From: Candidatus Dormiibacterota bacterium
GTDB taxonomy: Bacteria > Chloroflexota > Dormibacteria > Dormibacterales > Dormibacteraceae
Direction of reading: 5' to 3'
Length of the DNA: 64,000 nucleotides
Assembly (NCBI GenBank): GCA_003169845.1
Contig: PNAG01000028.1
Coordinates: 207,490 to 271,489 of the forward strand
Below, one piece after another: positions 26,461 to 33,954 of the stretch (its first letter is position 1; each line of letters begins with the position of its first letter). The position numbers and the translations under genes are program-made. The notes beneath the pieces were generated by a model. That model did not search any database, was not told the DNA's origin, and saw only the letters and a list, made by a program, of their open reading frames with translations.

Positions 26461-26567
26461 CAGGGCAGCTCTTCGAGGCCCCTGACGTAAAGCAGGCTCA
26501 CGACGGTCAGCACCAGGATCAGGATCAGCATCCATGCGTCGAGCGGCATGGACGGCATCTTATGCAT
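26460..26567 (-). CDS. Single-TM micropeptide translationally coupled to kdpF
   Basis: A 35-codon frame not in the track. It has a polar N-terminus with several Met codons (alternative start at 26558), one hydrophobic helix (WMLILILVLTVVSLL) and a tail YVRGLEELP. Its stop overlaps the kdpF ATG as TGATG, which argues for real, coupled translation. It is distinct from KdpF, which ends YPERF. It may be an additional accessory peptide of the Kdp complex or a leader peptide for the operon. No named family can be assigned from sequence alone. Confidence 0.6.
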   Translation of the reverse strand: MHKMPSMPLDAWMLILILVLTVVSLLYVRGLEELP

Positions 26568-26739
26568 CGGTGCGTCAACGATGGATCAACAAAATGGCCG
26601 GTAACAGAGCCGTTATGAGCCCCCTGACACACTTCTGAGCCGGCCGTTTCGGACGTTGACTCGACCTTGATCTGGTCAGTCCTACCCTGACGGCCGATCG
26701 TTGACGCATCGTTGACGTTGGGGCTCCTAGCGTGGGGAC
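26568..26739. promoter_or_regulatory. Divergent kdp control region with inverted 18-nt repeats
   Basis: CGTCAACGATGGATCAAC at 26573-26590 and GTTGACGCATCGTTGACG at 26700-26717 are inverted copies matching at 16 of 18 positions. Each consists of two GTTGA-type half-sites. Another GACGTTGAC lies at about 26653. The sites flank the spacer between the kdp operon (minus) and the PRC-barrel gene (plus), as expected for operators of a dimeric regulator such as KdpE (inference). Confidence 0.6.
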
Positions 26740-26994
26740 ATGTTGATCACGCACGTCAGGCCAAGCAAGCTGTGGGGCAAGAAGGTCTACGACACCAACG
26801 GCGAATTCCTCGGCGAGGTGATCGCAATCGCGAGCCGAAGAGGTGTCGTCCGCAAGGTCGTTGTCCAGCGGGCAGGTGACGGCCTGCCGGTGCGGTTGCT
26901 TCCGCCCCCCGAGACCCTCGTCGACGCGACGACGATGATGATTCCTGCTCCGCGGCCAGCGACACGACCCGACCTGCGGGTGGTCCGCCGATGA
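26740..26994 (+). CDS. PRC-barrel-like small protein
   Basis: An 84-aa protein; the start ATG lies close behind TAGCGT, so the mRNA may be leaderless. The first half reads LWGKKVYDTNGEFLGEVIAI and VVRKVVVQ, the strand pattern of PRC-barrel domains, which are small beta barrels found in RNA-processing and photosynthetic proteins and many stress proteins. The second half is Pro/Arg-rich. It is divergent from kdp across shared operator-like repeats and overlaps the next gene by 4 nt. Its function is unknown; co-regulation with kdp is possible. Confidence 0.65.
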   Translation: MLITHVRPSKLWGKKVYDTNGEFLGEVIAIASRRGVVRKVVVQRAGDGLPVRLLPPPETLVDATTMMIPAPRPATRPDLRVVRR

Positions 26995-27245
26995 TCGAGG
27001 TGAGCGAAAGCACGATCAAGGCGCGGGCGCGGCTCGCGGACGTCCTCGCCCTCGTCATCGAGGCGGACCCACGGGTGAGGCGCTGGCGCCGGGTGGAGTT
27101 CGCCGAGGACGGCGGCGTGCTGGTTGTCGTCGAGCTTCAGCCGAATCCGGGCAGAATCGCCGCCGAGGTCATCGCGCGCGAGCTCGAGTTCGCGGCCGCC
27201 AGGGCGCTAGCGAAGCTTCCCTGGGTCCGCGTTCAGGTCGCCTGA
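26991..27245 (+). CDS. Small conserved protein, unknown function
   Basis: An 84-aa acidic protein overlapping the PRC-barrel gene (ATGA). It shows an N-terminal helix (IKARARLADVLALVIEADPRV), strands (RVEFAEDGGVLVVVELQPNP) and a C-terminal amphipathic helix (FAAARALAKLPWVRVQVA). No motif is recognised. Its last 13 nt overlap the convergent kdpE. The coupled start and coherent secondary structure favour a real gene. Confidence 0.6.
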   Translation: MIEVSESTIKARARLADVLALVIEADPRVRRWRRVEFAEDGGVLVVVELQPNPGRIAAEVIARELEFAAARALAKLPWVRVQVA

Positions 27246-27934
27246 TCCGTCGTCGCGGGCGGCCCGAAGCGGTAGCCGCGTGCGCCGACGGTCACGATGA
27301 GGTCCGGGTTCCTGGGGTCGTTCTCGAGCTTCGATCGCAGCCGCTGGATGAAGGTGCGCAGGTAGTTGCGCTCGTCGCCGTAGGTCGGCCCCCAGACTGT
27401 GCGCAGCAGGGTGCGGTGGTCCATCACCTGGCCCGCGTGCTGAGCAAGCGCCGAGAGGAGTCCATATTCGGTCGGTGAGAGCTTGACCTCTGCGCCGTCA
27501 CGGACGACTGATTGCCCGGCGAGGTCGATCGTAACGCCGCCGGAACGCACGATACGGCTCGGTCCCGGAGCCGGCTGAGCGCGCCTCAACACCACGCGAA
27601 TGCGCGCCAGCAGCTCGTCGGCGCCGAACGGCTTCGCAAGATAATCGTCGGCTCCCATGTCCAGCGCGCGCACCTTGTCGCGCTCCTCACCGCGCGCGCT
27701 GATCACGATCACTGAAGGGAGACGCTTACCCTCCAGCGTCTCGAGGATCCGCCATCCGTCGACGAATGGCAGGCCGATGTCGAGCAGAACCAATTCGAAC
27801 GTCCCTGACTGAAGCTCCCGCACTCCGGCTGAGCCGTCGGCCGCCACCCGGACTTCATGGCCGCTGCGCTCCAGGATCTGGCGAACCGAGGTCCTGAGTG
27901 CGACGTCGTCCTCGACGAGCAGGATGCGGCTCAC
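27233..27934 (-). CDS. kdpE: OmpR-family response regulator KdpE
   Basis: A 233-aa protein. The receiver domain shows VEDD, phospho-Asp in VLLDIGLPFVDG, Thr/Ser in VIVISARG and Lys in YLAKPFGADELL. The winged-helix output contains LSPTEYGLLSALAQHAGQV and YGDERNYLRTFIQRLRSKLE, typical of KdpE. It should activate kdpFABC when phosphorylated by the adjacent kinase. The start overlaps the kinase stop. The likely target operators lie 0.5 kb away in the kdp intergenic region. Confidence 0.9.
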   Translation of the reverse strand: MSRILLVEDDVALRTSVRQILERSGHEVRVAADGSAGVRELQSGTFELVLLDIGLPFVDGWRILETLEGKRLPSVIVISARGEERDKVRALDMGADDYLAKPFGADELLARIRVVLRRAQPAPGPSRIVRSGGVTIDLAGQSVVRDGAEVKLSPTEYGLLSALAQHAGQVMDHRTLLRTVWGPTYGDERNYLRTFIQRLRSKLENDPRNPDLIVTVGARGYRFGPPATTDQAT

Positions 27935-29127
27935 GATGCATGGTCCGGAGCCAAGGGCAAGGTGAACCGGAAAACCGCGCCAACTCCCGCGGGTGACTGA
28001 TCGAGCGCCACCGATCCGGCATGCGCTTCCACCAGGCCTTTCACGATGGCGAGCCCGAGCCCGGTGCCGGTGCTTTCCGATGAGTCGGCCTTCGAGTCGC
28101 CGCGAACGAAGCGTTCGAAGACCCGTTCGCGCAGATCGGCCGCAACGCCTGGACCCCGATCGATTACGCGGATCGTCGCCAGCCCCGCCTCCCCCTTCGA
28201 CACCTCAACCACGATCGGGGTGCCGGGCGGTGCGAAACGGTCGGCGTTGGCCAGCAAGTTGTCGAACACCTGGCCCAGCCGGGCCCAGTCGGCCAGCACC
28301 TCGACGTTCGCGGCGCCACGGTCCCAATCCACGACACGTTTGGGAGATGCGTGGCGCAATCGTTCGGCCGCGGCGTCAATCGCGTCGTCGAGGCCCAACG
28401 GCTCGAGGTCGAGGTCCAAAGCGCCGCCTTCGATTCGCGCCATGTCGAGCATGTCGTTGACCAGGGCCTCCAGGCGCCTGGCCTCAGCGGCCACCGTGGC
28501 GAGGCGACGCTCCGCCACCTCAACCGTCAATACCGCAGAGCGATCGGTGCTCTCGGTGAGGATGGTGCCCAGCGGCGTGCGTAGCTCGTGCGAGACGTTT
28601 GCCAGCAGCTCTCGCCGGAGCCGGTCCGCCTCCTGCAGCGCCCGGATTTGCTGCTCGCTCCGAGCCAACCGGAGGGCGGCCTGAGCCGCCTCCGCCTGCT
28701 CTTTGTTCAGGCGGACGAGCTCAGAGTTCACCTCCCGAAGCTGGCTTGCCAGGGCCTGAGATTCGAGCAGCGCTCGGCGCCCGCGTGACGCGAGGAACCC
28801 CACCACGCCCGCAATAACCAGGAAGGCGAGAAGGTTGACGATGTCCTGCTCGTCGGCGATCGTCAAGGTCCCAACCGGAGGAACGAAGAAGTAGTCGACC
28901 ATCAGGAAGCTGACGGCCGCGCTGACGAGCGCCGGCCACAGGCCGCGCAGAACTCCCACCACCGCGACCAGGCCGAGGTAGATGAAGACGTAATCGCGCT
29001 GGACCTGGTGGTTGTAGCCGACGAGCGCGGCGGTGACTACCGCCGGGCCGGCCAGCCCGATGAGCCAGATCGCCCAGTCGGGCATCTGCCGGCGGTTTGC
29101 CCCTTTCGCCCTCAGTGGTTGGTTCAT
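27931..29127 (-). CDS. Membrane histidine kinase with DUF4118 (kinase half of a split KdpD)
   Basis: A 398-aa protein. Four membrane helices in the first 115 residues include the DUF4118 signature VDYFFVPPVGTLTI found in KdpD. A coiled coil (LREVNSELVRLNKEQAEAA), HisKA with phospho-His in NVSHELRTPLGTIL and HATPase (NLLANADRFAPPG, STGTGLGLAIVKGLVEAHAG) follow. It lacks the N-terminal KdpD and Usp domains, which are encoded as separate proteins beyond kdpC. It is coupled to kdpE by ATGA. Together these fragments reconstitute one KdpD plus an extra N-terminal module. Confidence 0.88.
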   Translation of the reverse strand: MNQPLRAKGANRRQMPDWAIWLIGLAGPAVVTAALVGYNHQVQRDYVFIYLGLVAVVGVLRGLWPALVSAAVSFLMVDYFFVPPVGTLTIADEQDIVNLLAFLVIAGVVGFLASRGRRALLESQALASQLREVNSELVRLNKEQAEAAQAALRLARSEQQIRALQEADRLRRELLANVSHELRTPLGTILTESTDRSAVLTVEVAERRLATVAAEARRLEALVNDMLDMARIEGGALDLDLEPLGLDDAIDAAAERLRHASPKRVVDWDRGAANVEVLADWARLGQVFDNLLANADRFAPPGTPIVVEVSKGEAGLATIRVIDRGPGVAADLRERVFERFVRGDSKADSSESTGTGLGLAIVKGLVEAHAGSVALDQSPAGVGAVFRFTLPLAPDHAS

Positions 29128-29188
29128 TCAGATCCGCACGCCACTGTAGGGCCGCGAGAGTTCGTCCGGAGCGCAGCATTATCAATGC

Positions 29189-29908
29189 ATGAAGCTTTAT
29201 GGAGAGTTGGCGGATTGGTGGCCGACCTTCTCGACCCCTCAGGAATATCGGAAAGAAGCTGCCTTCTTCGCTCGCGCGCTCACCAGGTCGGGCGATCCTC
29301 CACCGCGGCGGGTGCTGGAGCTCGGATCGGGCGGAGGGAACAACGCCTTCCACCTCAAGAAGAAGTTCGCGATGACTCTCGTCGATCTTTCCCCGCACAT
29401 GCTCGCGGTGAGCCAGGCGCTCAATCCTGAGTGCGAGCACCAGGAGGGCGACATTCGCACGATCCGGCTCGGCCGGACCTTCGACGCGGTCTTTGTCTAC
29501 GACGCGATCTGTCACATGACCAACGAAGCGGACCTGCGGGCCGTGATGCGGACCGCGTTCGAGCACTTGCGCCCGCGAGGCGTCGCGCTTTTCGTCCCGG
29601 ACTTCGTGCGCGAGACCTTTGTCGAGAACACCGACCATGGTGGCAACGACACCACGCGCGGCAGCGTGCGATTCCTGCAGTGGACCACCGACCCCGATTC
29701 GCGCGACACGACTTACGTGGTCGACTTCGCGATCCTGATCAGGGATGCGGAAAGCCAGACGCGCCTCGTGCACGACCGCCACACTTACGGACTCTTTCCC
29801 CGCGCTACATGGCGCCGGCTGCTGCGTGAGGCCGGGTTCGAGCTGAGGTCGGTCCAGCTGCCGGACGGCTTTGGGAGAGACCTATTCGCGGGGAGGCGGC
29901 GGCGTTAG
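29189..29908 (+). CDS. Class I SAM-dependent methyltransferase
   Basis: A 239-aa protein starting at ATG (MKLYGELADWW). Motif I is VLELGSGGGNNAFHL, the acidic residue of motif II is in LVDLSPHMLAV, and motif IV is FDAVFVYDAICHM, followed by HLRPRGVALFVPDF. The C-terminal half has beta strands and YGLFPRATWRRLLREAGFE, typical of small-molecule methyltransferases. The substrate cannot be deduced. Its last 4 nt overlap the convergent GrpB-like gene. Confidence 0.85.
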   Translation: MKLYGELADWWPTFSTPQEYRKEAAFFARALTRSGDPPPRRVLELGSGGGNNAFHLKKKFAMTLVDLSPHMLAVSQALNPECEHQEGDIRTIRLGRTFDAVFVYDAICHMTNEADLRAVMRTAFEHLRPRGVALFVPDFVRETFVENTDHGGNDTTRGSVRFLQWTTDPDSRDTTYVVDFAILIRDAESQTRLVHDRHTYGLFPRATWRRLLREAGFELRSVQLPDGFGRDLFAGRRRR

Positions 29909-30705
29909 GGCCTGGCCACCGGCACAGACCACTCGGTGCGCCGCGCCCAGCCTTCGGCAGCGACCATCAGCTCGTGTATCTGGTGGTCCTTCGCGTCGGT
30001 GTAGGCAACCCGGTCATCGCTCCATCGTTTCGCCGCAAGATTCTTGGAGGTCGCGTAAGCCTCTCGGGCTGGGGCGTCTGCCCGCAGGTAGTCCCGGAAC
30101 AGCAGGTGACGCTTCTCCCATTCACCGGCAAGAGCACAGACGTGGATGTGAACCTCCCGGGGCAATCCTGAGAACGGCCGGAAAAAGCGGTGCTCTGAAT
30201 CTCGGCTGCGCAGCTGAACACCGAGGGACTCGATCGCTGGAACGTATCCGGACTCACCCTCCAGGTCGTTCACGCTCACCTGGATATCGATTAGCGGCTT
30301 CGCGGGCATACCGGGTACTGCTGTCGAGCCGACGTGCTCGACCCTGCGGGCCGTGCCGCCCAGGACCCCGGCCAACCGCGTTCGCCAGCCTCCAAAGCGC
30401 TCTGGCCAGGTCTCGTCGTAGGAAACAACCTCGATGGGATCTCGTTGGGCACGCCCGCTGCCCGCGATGAACTCGAAGCCCTCACGTATTAGCGGTAGCG
30501 CGCGGGCGACCAGCTGCTCGCGCTCGGCAACCGGAAGCTCATGCGCCTGGAGCCCGCGGAGATGAGCGACCAGTTCATACAGATCGATCACATTGACCTC
30601 TCGACCGTAGGCGTCTCTCAAGCGGATCCAGAGCTCAAAGGGATCCGCATATCGGTCAGGGTTTGAGCCAATGCCGGCGACCTTGCGGCTCAGTGCCTGC
30701 TCCAT
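29905..30705 (-). CDS. GrpB/UPF0157-family nucleotidyltransferase-like protein with N-terminal extension
   Basis: A 266-aa protein. The C-terminal about 170 residues show the GrpB signature: VVSYDETWPERF, RRVEHVGSTAVPGMPAKPLIDIQVSV and EVHIHVCALAGEWEKRHLLFRDYLR. This is a nucleotidyltransferase-fold family of uncertain activity. The first about 95 residues are helical (RLRDAYGREVNVIDLYELVAHLRGL) and are not part of the usual about 170-aa GrpB protein, so this is an extended form. The ATG at 30705 gives a complete fold. No operon partner. Confidence 0.82.
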   Translation of the reverse strand: MEQALSRKVAGIGSNPDRYADPFELWIRLRDAYGREVNVIDLYELVAHLRGLQAHELPVAEREQLVARALPLIREGFEFIAGSGRAQRDPIEVVSYDETWPERFGGWRTRLAGVLGGTARRVEHVGSTAVPGMPAKPLIDIQVSVNDLEGESGYVPAIESLGVQLRSRDSEHRFFRPFSGLPREVHIHVCALAGEWEKRHLLFRDYLRADAPAREAYATSKNLAAKRWSDDRVAYTDAKDHQIHELMVAAEGWARRTEWSVPVARP

Positions 30706-30745
30706 GTCCCTGAGTCTATGAGTCCCCGTGCGCCATTCGGTGGAC

Positions 30746-30764
30746 TGTTATACTCAGTATTACA
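30746..30764 (+). promoter_or_regulatory. Extended -10 promoter with palindrome for the toxin-antitoxin pair
   Basis: TGTTATACT (TG-N-TATACT) ends 10 nt before the GTG start, implying a leaderless transcript. The box overlaps a palindrome, ATACT-C-AGTAT, a likely site for autorepression by the ribbon-helix-helix antitoxin (inference). Confidence 0.6.
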
Positions 30765-31019
30765 GTGACCAAACGAGCTTCCCAGGTGATCGCCGTATCA
30801 GTGCCGCCCGAATCCGCTCAGGACTTCGAGCGGATTGCCAAAGACGAGGGCCGGAACAAGAGCGAGCTGTTCCGCGAGATGCTGCGCGTCTACCGGGCTT
30901 ACCGAGAGGCCGGTCTATTCGAATCCCTTCAGCGGTACGGCGCCTCGCGCGCTCGGGTCCTTGGCGTCCGCGACGAAAGTGACGTGGAGCGACTGATCAA
31001 AGCAGCCCGTGGCGATTGA
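30765..31019 (+). CDS. Ribbon-helix-helix antitoxin (CopG-like)
   Basis: An 84-aa protein starting at GTG. The N-terminal strand SQVIAVSVPPESAQDFERIAK followed by EGRNKSELFREMLRVYRAYRE is the ribbon-helix-helix DNA-binding pattern. The C-terminal half (SDVERLIKAARGD) would contact the toxin. It overlaps the PIN gene start and is preceded by a palindrome at its promoter. The gene pair fits a VapBC-type toxin-antitoxin module. Confidence 0.85.
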   Translation: MTKRASQVIAVSVPPESAQDFERIAKDEGRNKSELFREMLRVYRAYREAGLFESLQRYGASRARVLGVRDESDVERLIKAARGD

Positions 31020-31426
31020 GGGTCGTCCTCGATACCAACGTTCTGATTTCCGCGCTGATATTCCCGGGTGGTGCTCCTGAATTCGTTTACCGCCTTGCAC
31101 TCGAGGAGCGGATCGAGCTGGTGACCTCGCGGACCCTCCTGGCCGAGCTGGGCTCGGTTCTGGAGACAAAATTCGGTTGGGCGCCTGCGCGTGTGGAGCA
31201 GGCGGTGAGCCAGGTCGCGCGTGTCGGTGTCGTGGTCGAACATGCTTCAACCGTCACCGAGATTGGGGCCGACGAAGCCGACAACCGTGTCCTCGAGGCA
31301 GCCGCCTCCGGCGGCGCATCAGTGATCGTTTCCGGCGACGGGCACCTGCTCTCACTTACGAAATGGCAGGAAATCGTAATCGTGACGCCGGCCGATTCTC
31401 TAAAGGACCTCGCCAGCGATATCTAA
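31016..31426 (+). CDS. PIN-domain ribonuclease toxin (VapC-like)
   Basis: A 136-aa protein starting at TTG overlapping the antitoxin stop. It begins RVVLDTNVLISALIFPGG, the PIN signature with the first metal-binding Asp. Further acidic residues lie in LLAELGSVLE and DEADNRVLEAAASGGASVIV, followed by SGDGHLL. Family members are Mg2+-dependent RNases that cut tRNA or rRNA and are silenced by the cognate antitoxin. Four acidic positions are present, so it is probably active. Confidence 0.87.
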   Translation: MRVVLDTNVLISALIFPGGAPEFVYRLALEERIELVTSRTLLAELGSVLETKFGWAPARVEQAVSQVARVGVVVEHASTVTEIGADEADNRVLEAAASGGASVIVSGDGHLLSLTKWQEIVIVTPADSLKDLASDI

Positions 31427-31484
31427 CGGCCTGAACGCCAATACATTGGACGCAGCGATCAGGCGACGGTGTGACCGTTGACCG

Positions 31485-31832
31485 TCAGCTTGATTCGCTC
31501 CGGTCGCCAAGTCGTAACGTGGCTCCGACCACCACGGTCAGGATGGCCAACACCCCTGCGGTCAAGGCAAGCCGCGGCACCCAGAACCCGATGAGCAATG
31601 CCACGATAAAGGTGACAACGGCCACGAGACCCGGCGCATTGACGATGAGCGAACGACGGGGTTCACGCGTCGCCGCGGCGACGATTCCGGACACGAACAG
31701 CAACACGCCCAAGGCGTAAGCGGCCGGTGAGGCCAGATGGTGCGATGTATCGCCCAAGACAAGCGGTGCTATGAAGAGAAGCACGCCGAACGCCATCGTG
31801 GCGTAGTCCTGCCACCGCTTCCAAGAAGTCAT
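31485..31832 (-). CDS. SPW-repeat membrane protein
   Basis: A 115-aa protein with four hydrophobic helices in two repeats. The first repeat starts WKRWQDYATMAFGVLLFIAPLVLG, the SPW-type pattern (W..W...GxxLFxxPxxLG); the second contains SLIVNAPGLVAVVTFIVALL. SPW-repeat proteins are small bacterial membrane proteins without an assigned function. It is convergent with the PIN toxin and lies 3' of ftsH. Confidence 0.8.
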   Translation of the reverse strand: MTSWKRWQDYATMAFGVLLFIAPLVLGDTSHHLASPAAYALGVLLFVSGIVAAATREPRRSLIVNAPGLVAVVTFIVALLIGFWVPRLALTAGVLAILTVVVGATLRLGDRSESS

Positions 31833-31911
31833 GACGATCCTCCTCCAAACGCTTCAGTACCCCTACAACAGGGCGAACCCGCCGGCTATTCTCAGGCGCT
31901 GCCGACCGGTG

Positions 31912-33867
31912 TCAGGTCAATCCGGTGCCGGTGGCCGCGCCGACCTCTTCCGCGGCTGTGGGTACGCGGTGCAGGCCGGTTACGGACAGGATCTGGTCCT
32001 CGCCCAGCGAGTCCTCGGCCAGCAAGGCGCGAGCGAGCGCGTCCAGCCTGTTGCGGTTCTCGGTCAAAAGTCTCACCGCTTCGGCAAAACACTCGTCCGC
32101 GATCCGTTTGATCTCGAGGTCGACCTCTCGGGCGGTGGCCTCGCTGTACGGACGCACCATCGAGAGTCCGTTGCTCTGGCCGTCCTCGGCGAAGGCAAGC
32201 GGGCCGATCTTGGCGCTCATCCCCCACCGAACCACCATCTCGCGAGCGATCATCGTCACCTGTTGCAGGTCGTTCGAGGCGCCGGTTGACACGTCTTCGT
32301 AGACGAGCTGCTCGGCGGCTCGACCACCCAGCGCTCCGATGATGCGAGCCCGCAAGTAGACCTCGCCGTAGTTGAAGCGATCGTCGATCGGGCTCTGAAC
32401 CGTGACTCCCAGCGAGCCGCCATGCGGGATGATCGTCACCTTCCGGACGGGGTCAGCTCCGGGGAGCAGCAGTCCCAGCAGAGCATGCCCTGACTCGTGA
32501 TAGGCGATGCGCTCGCGGTCGGTTTGCGAAAGCATGAGGTGGCGCTCGGTGCCTAGAAGGATCCGGTCGATGGCCTCGTAGAAATCTGTCGAAGTTACGA
32601 CGCTCTCGCCTTTTCTCGCCGCACCCAGGGCAGCCTCGTTGACGAGGTTGCGCAGGTCGGCCCCGACCAGGCCGGGGGTACGGCCCGCGACCTCGTTGAG
32701 GTCGACGTCCGGACCCAGCGGAACGCCGGCGCTATGGAGCTTCAGGATGGCAGCCCGACCTCGCCGGTCCGGTGGCTGAAGCGTGACACGACGGTCGAAC
32801 CGCCCCGGCCGCGTGAGGGCGGGATCGAGGATCTCGGCCCGGTTGGTGGCCGAGAGGACGATCACTCCCGCGCCGGCCTCGAACCCGTCCATCTCCGTGA
32901 GGATCTGGTTGAGCGTCTGCTCCTGCTCATCGTTGCTGCCCAACCGGAGACCTGAGCTGCGGCTGCGGCCGATGGCGTCGAGCTCGTCGATGAAGATGAT
33001 CGCCGGCGCCGCCTTGCGCGCCTTCTCGAACAGGTCGCGAACACGGGCTGCGCCGACACCGACTATCGCTTCCACGAACTCCGATGCGGATTGGCTGAAG
33101 AATGGAACCTTCGCCTCGCCGGCGACGGCTCGAGCCAGGAGGGTCTTGCCCGTTCCCGGCGGCCCGATGAGCAAGACTCCTTTGGGCACGCGACCGCCAA
33201 GCTTCTCGTACTTCTGCGGTTCCTTCAGGAAGTCGACGAGCTCTTCGAGCTCCTGCTTCACCTCGTCGATTCCGGCCACGTCTGCGAAGGTGGTGGCGGG
33301 CCGTTCCGCGTCGTAGAGACGAGCCCTGCTCTGGCCGAACGAGCCCAGCAGGCCGCCCGCGCCCGCGGCGGCTGAACGCCTGAGGAGGTAAACAAGGCCA
33401 CCCACGATGAGAAGCGTCGGTCCGAAGCTGAGGAGGAGCTGTTCCCAGAACGGGAGGGGAGGATTCTCAGGTTTGGCGTTGATGGTGACCCCGTGCTGCT
33501 CGAGCAGAGTCTCCAGGTTGTCATTGGCGAACGACGGATGCTGCGTCGTGAAGTGCGTGGCCTTGGTCCCGGTACCAGGCTCTGCAACCGCAGTCTTGGT
33601 CACGCCGGTGATCGCATCGCCGGTGGTCGTCACCGTGACGACGTTGTCGGCGGTGACCTGGTCTTTGAAGACGTTGTACGGCAGCGTGATCGTGGTCGGC
33701 TGCGCGGGAGCCAGGAGGACGTTCGTTATGAAGAGGTTGGCCGCGAGCAGGATCAGCAGCGTGATCCAGAACCGTCTCGAGCGAAATGGATTCGTCGCCC
33801 GCGGAACCGAACCCCTGGAGGCGGTCGGCTGTCCCGGAGCTCGGGCGGAGCCTTGCGATGCAGCCAT
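31912..33867 (-). CDS. ftsH: ATP-dependent zinc metalloprotease FtsH
   Basis: A 651-aa protein. TM1 is RFWITLLILLAANLFITNVLL, followed by an outside domain and TM2 (FGPTLLIVGGLVYLLRR). The AAA+ module shows Walker A GPPGTGKTLLARAVAGEA, Walker B IIFIDELDAIG and the second region of homology ATNRAEILDPALTRPGRFDR. The protease site HESGHALLGLL is intact. It degrades misfolded membrane and regulatory proteins. The Gly/Ala-rich linker after TM2 is longer than usual. It is transcribed alone. Confidence 0.96.
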   Translation of the reverse strand: MAASQGSARAPGQPTASRGSVPRATNPFRSRRFWITLLILLAANLFITNVLLAPAQPTTITLPYNVFKDQVTADNVVTVTTTGDAITGVTKTAVAEPGTGTKATHFTTQHPSFANDNLETLLEQHGVTINAKPENPPLPFWEQLLLSFGPTLLIVGGLVYLLRRSAAAGAGGLLGSFGQSRARLYDAERPATTFADVAGIDEVKQELEELVDFLKEPQKYEKLGGRVPKGVLLIGPPGTGKTLLARAVAGEAKVPFFSQSASEFVEAIVGVGAARVRDLFEKARKAAPAIIFIDELDAIGRSRSSGLRLGSNDEQEQTLNQILTEMDGFEAGAGVIVLSATNRAEILDPALTRPGRFDRRVTLQPPDRRGRAAILKLHSAGVPLGPDVDLNEVAGRTPGLVGADLRNLVNEAALGAARKGESVVTSTDFYEAIDRILLGTERHLMLSQTDRERIAYHESGHALLGLLLPGADPVRKVTIIPHGGSLGVTVQSPIDDRFNYGEVYLRARIIGALGGRAAEQLVYEDVSTGASNDLQQVTMIAREMVVRWGMSAKIGPLAFAEDGQSNGLSMVRPYSEATAREVDLEIKRIADECFAEAVRLLTENRNRLDALARALLAEDSLGEDQILSVTGLHRVPTAAEEVGAATGTGLT

Positions 33868-33954
33868 CAGCTGATCGAATCCGAGTGTTGCAGCCGCGGT
33901 GATCTCAACCTGTTTCCCACCCGCGGCAACCCTACGCCGCGCAGGTTTAGCGCG

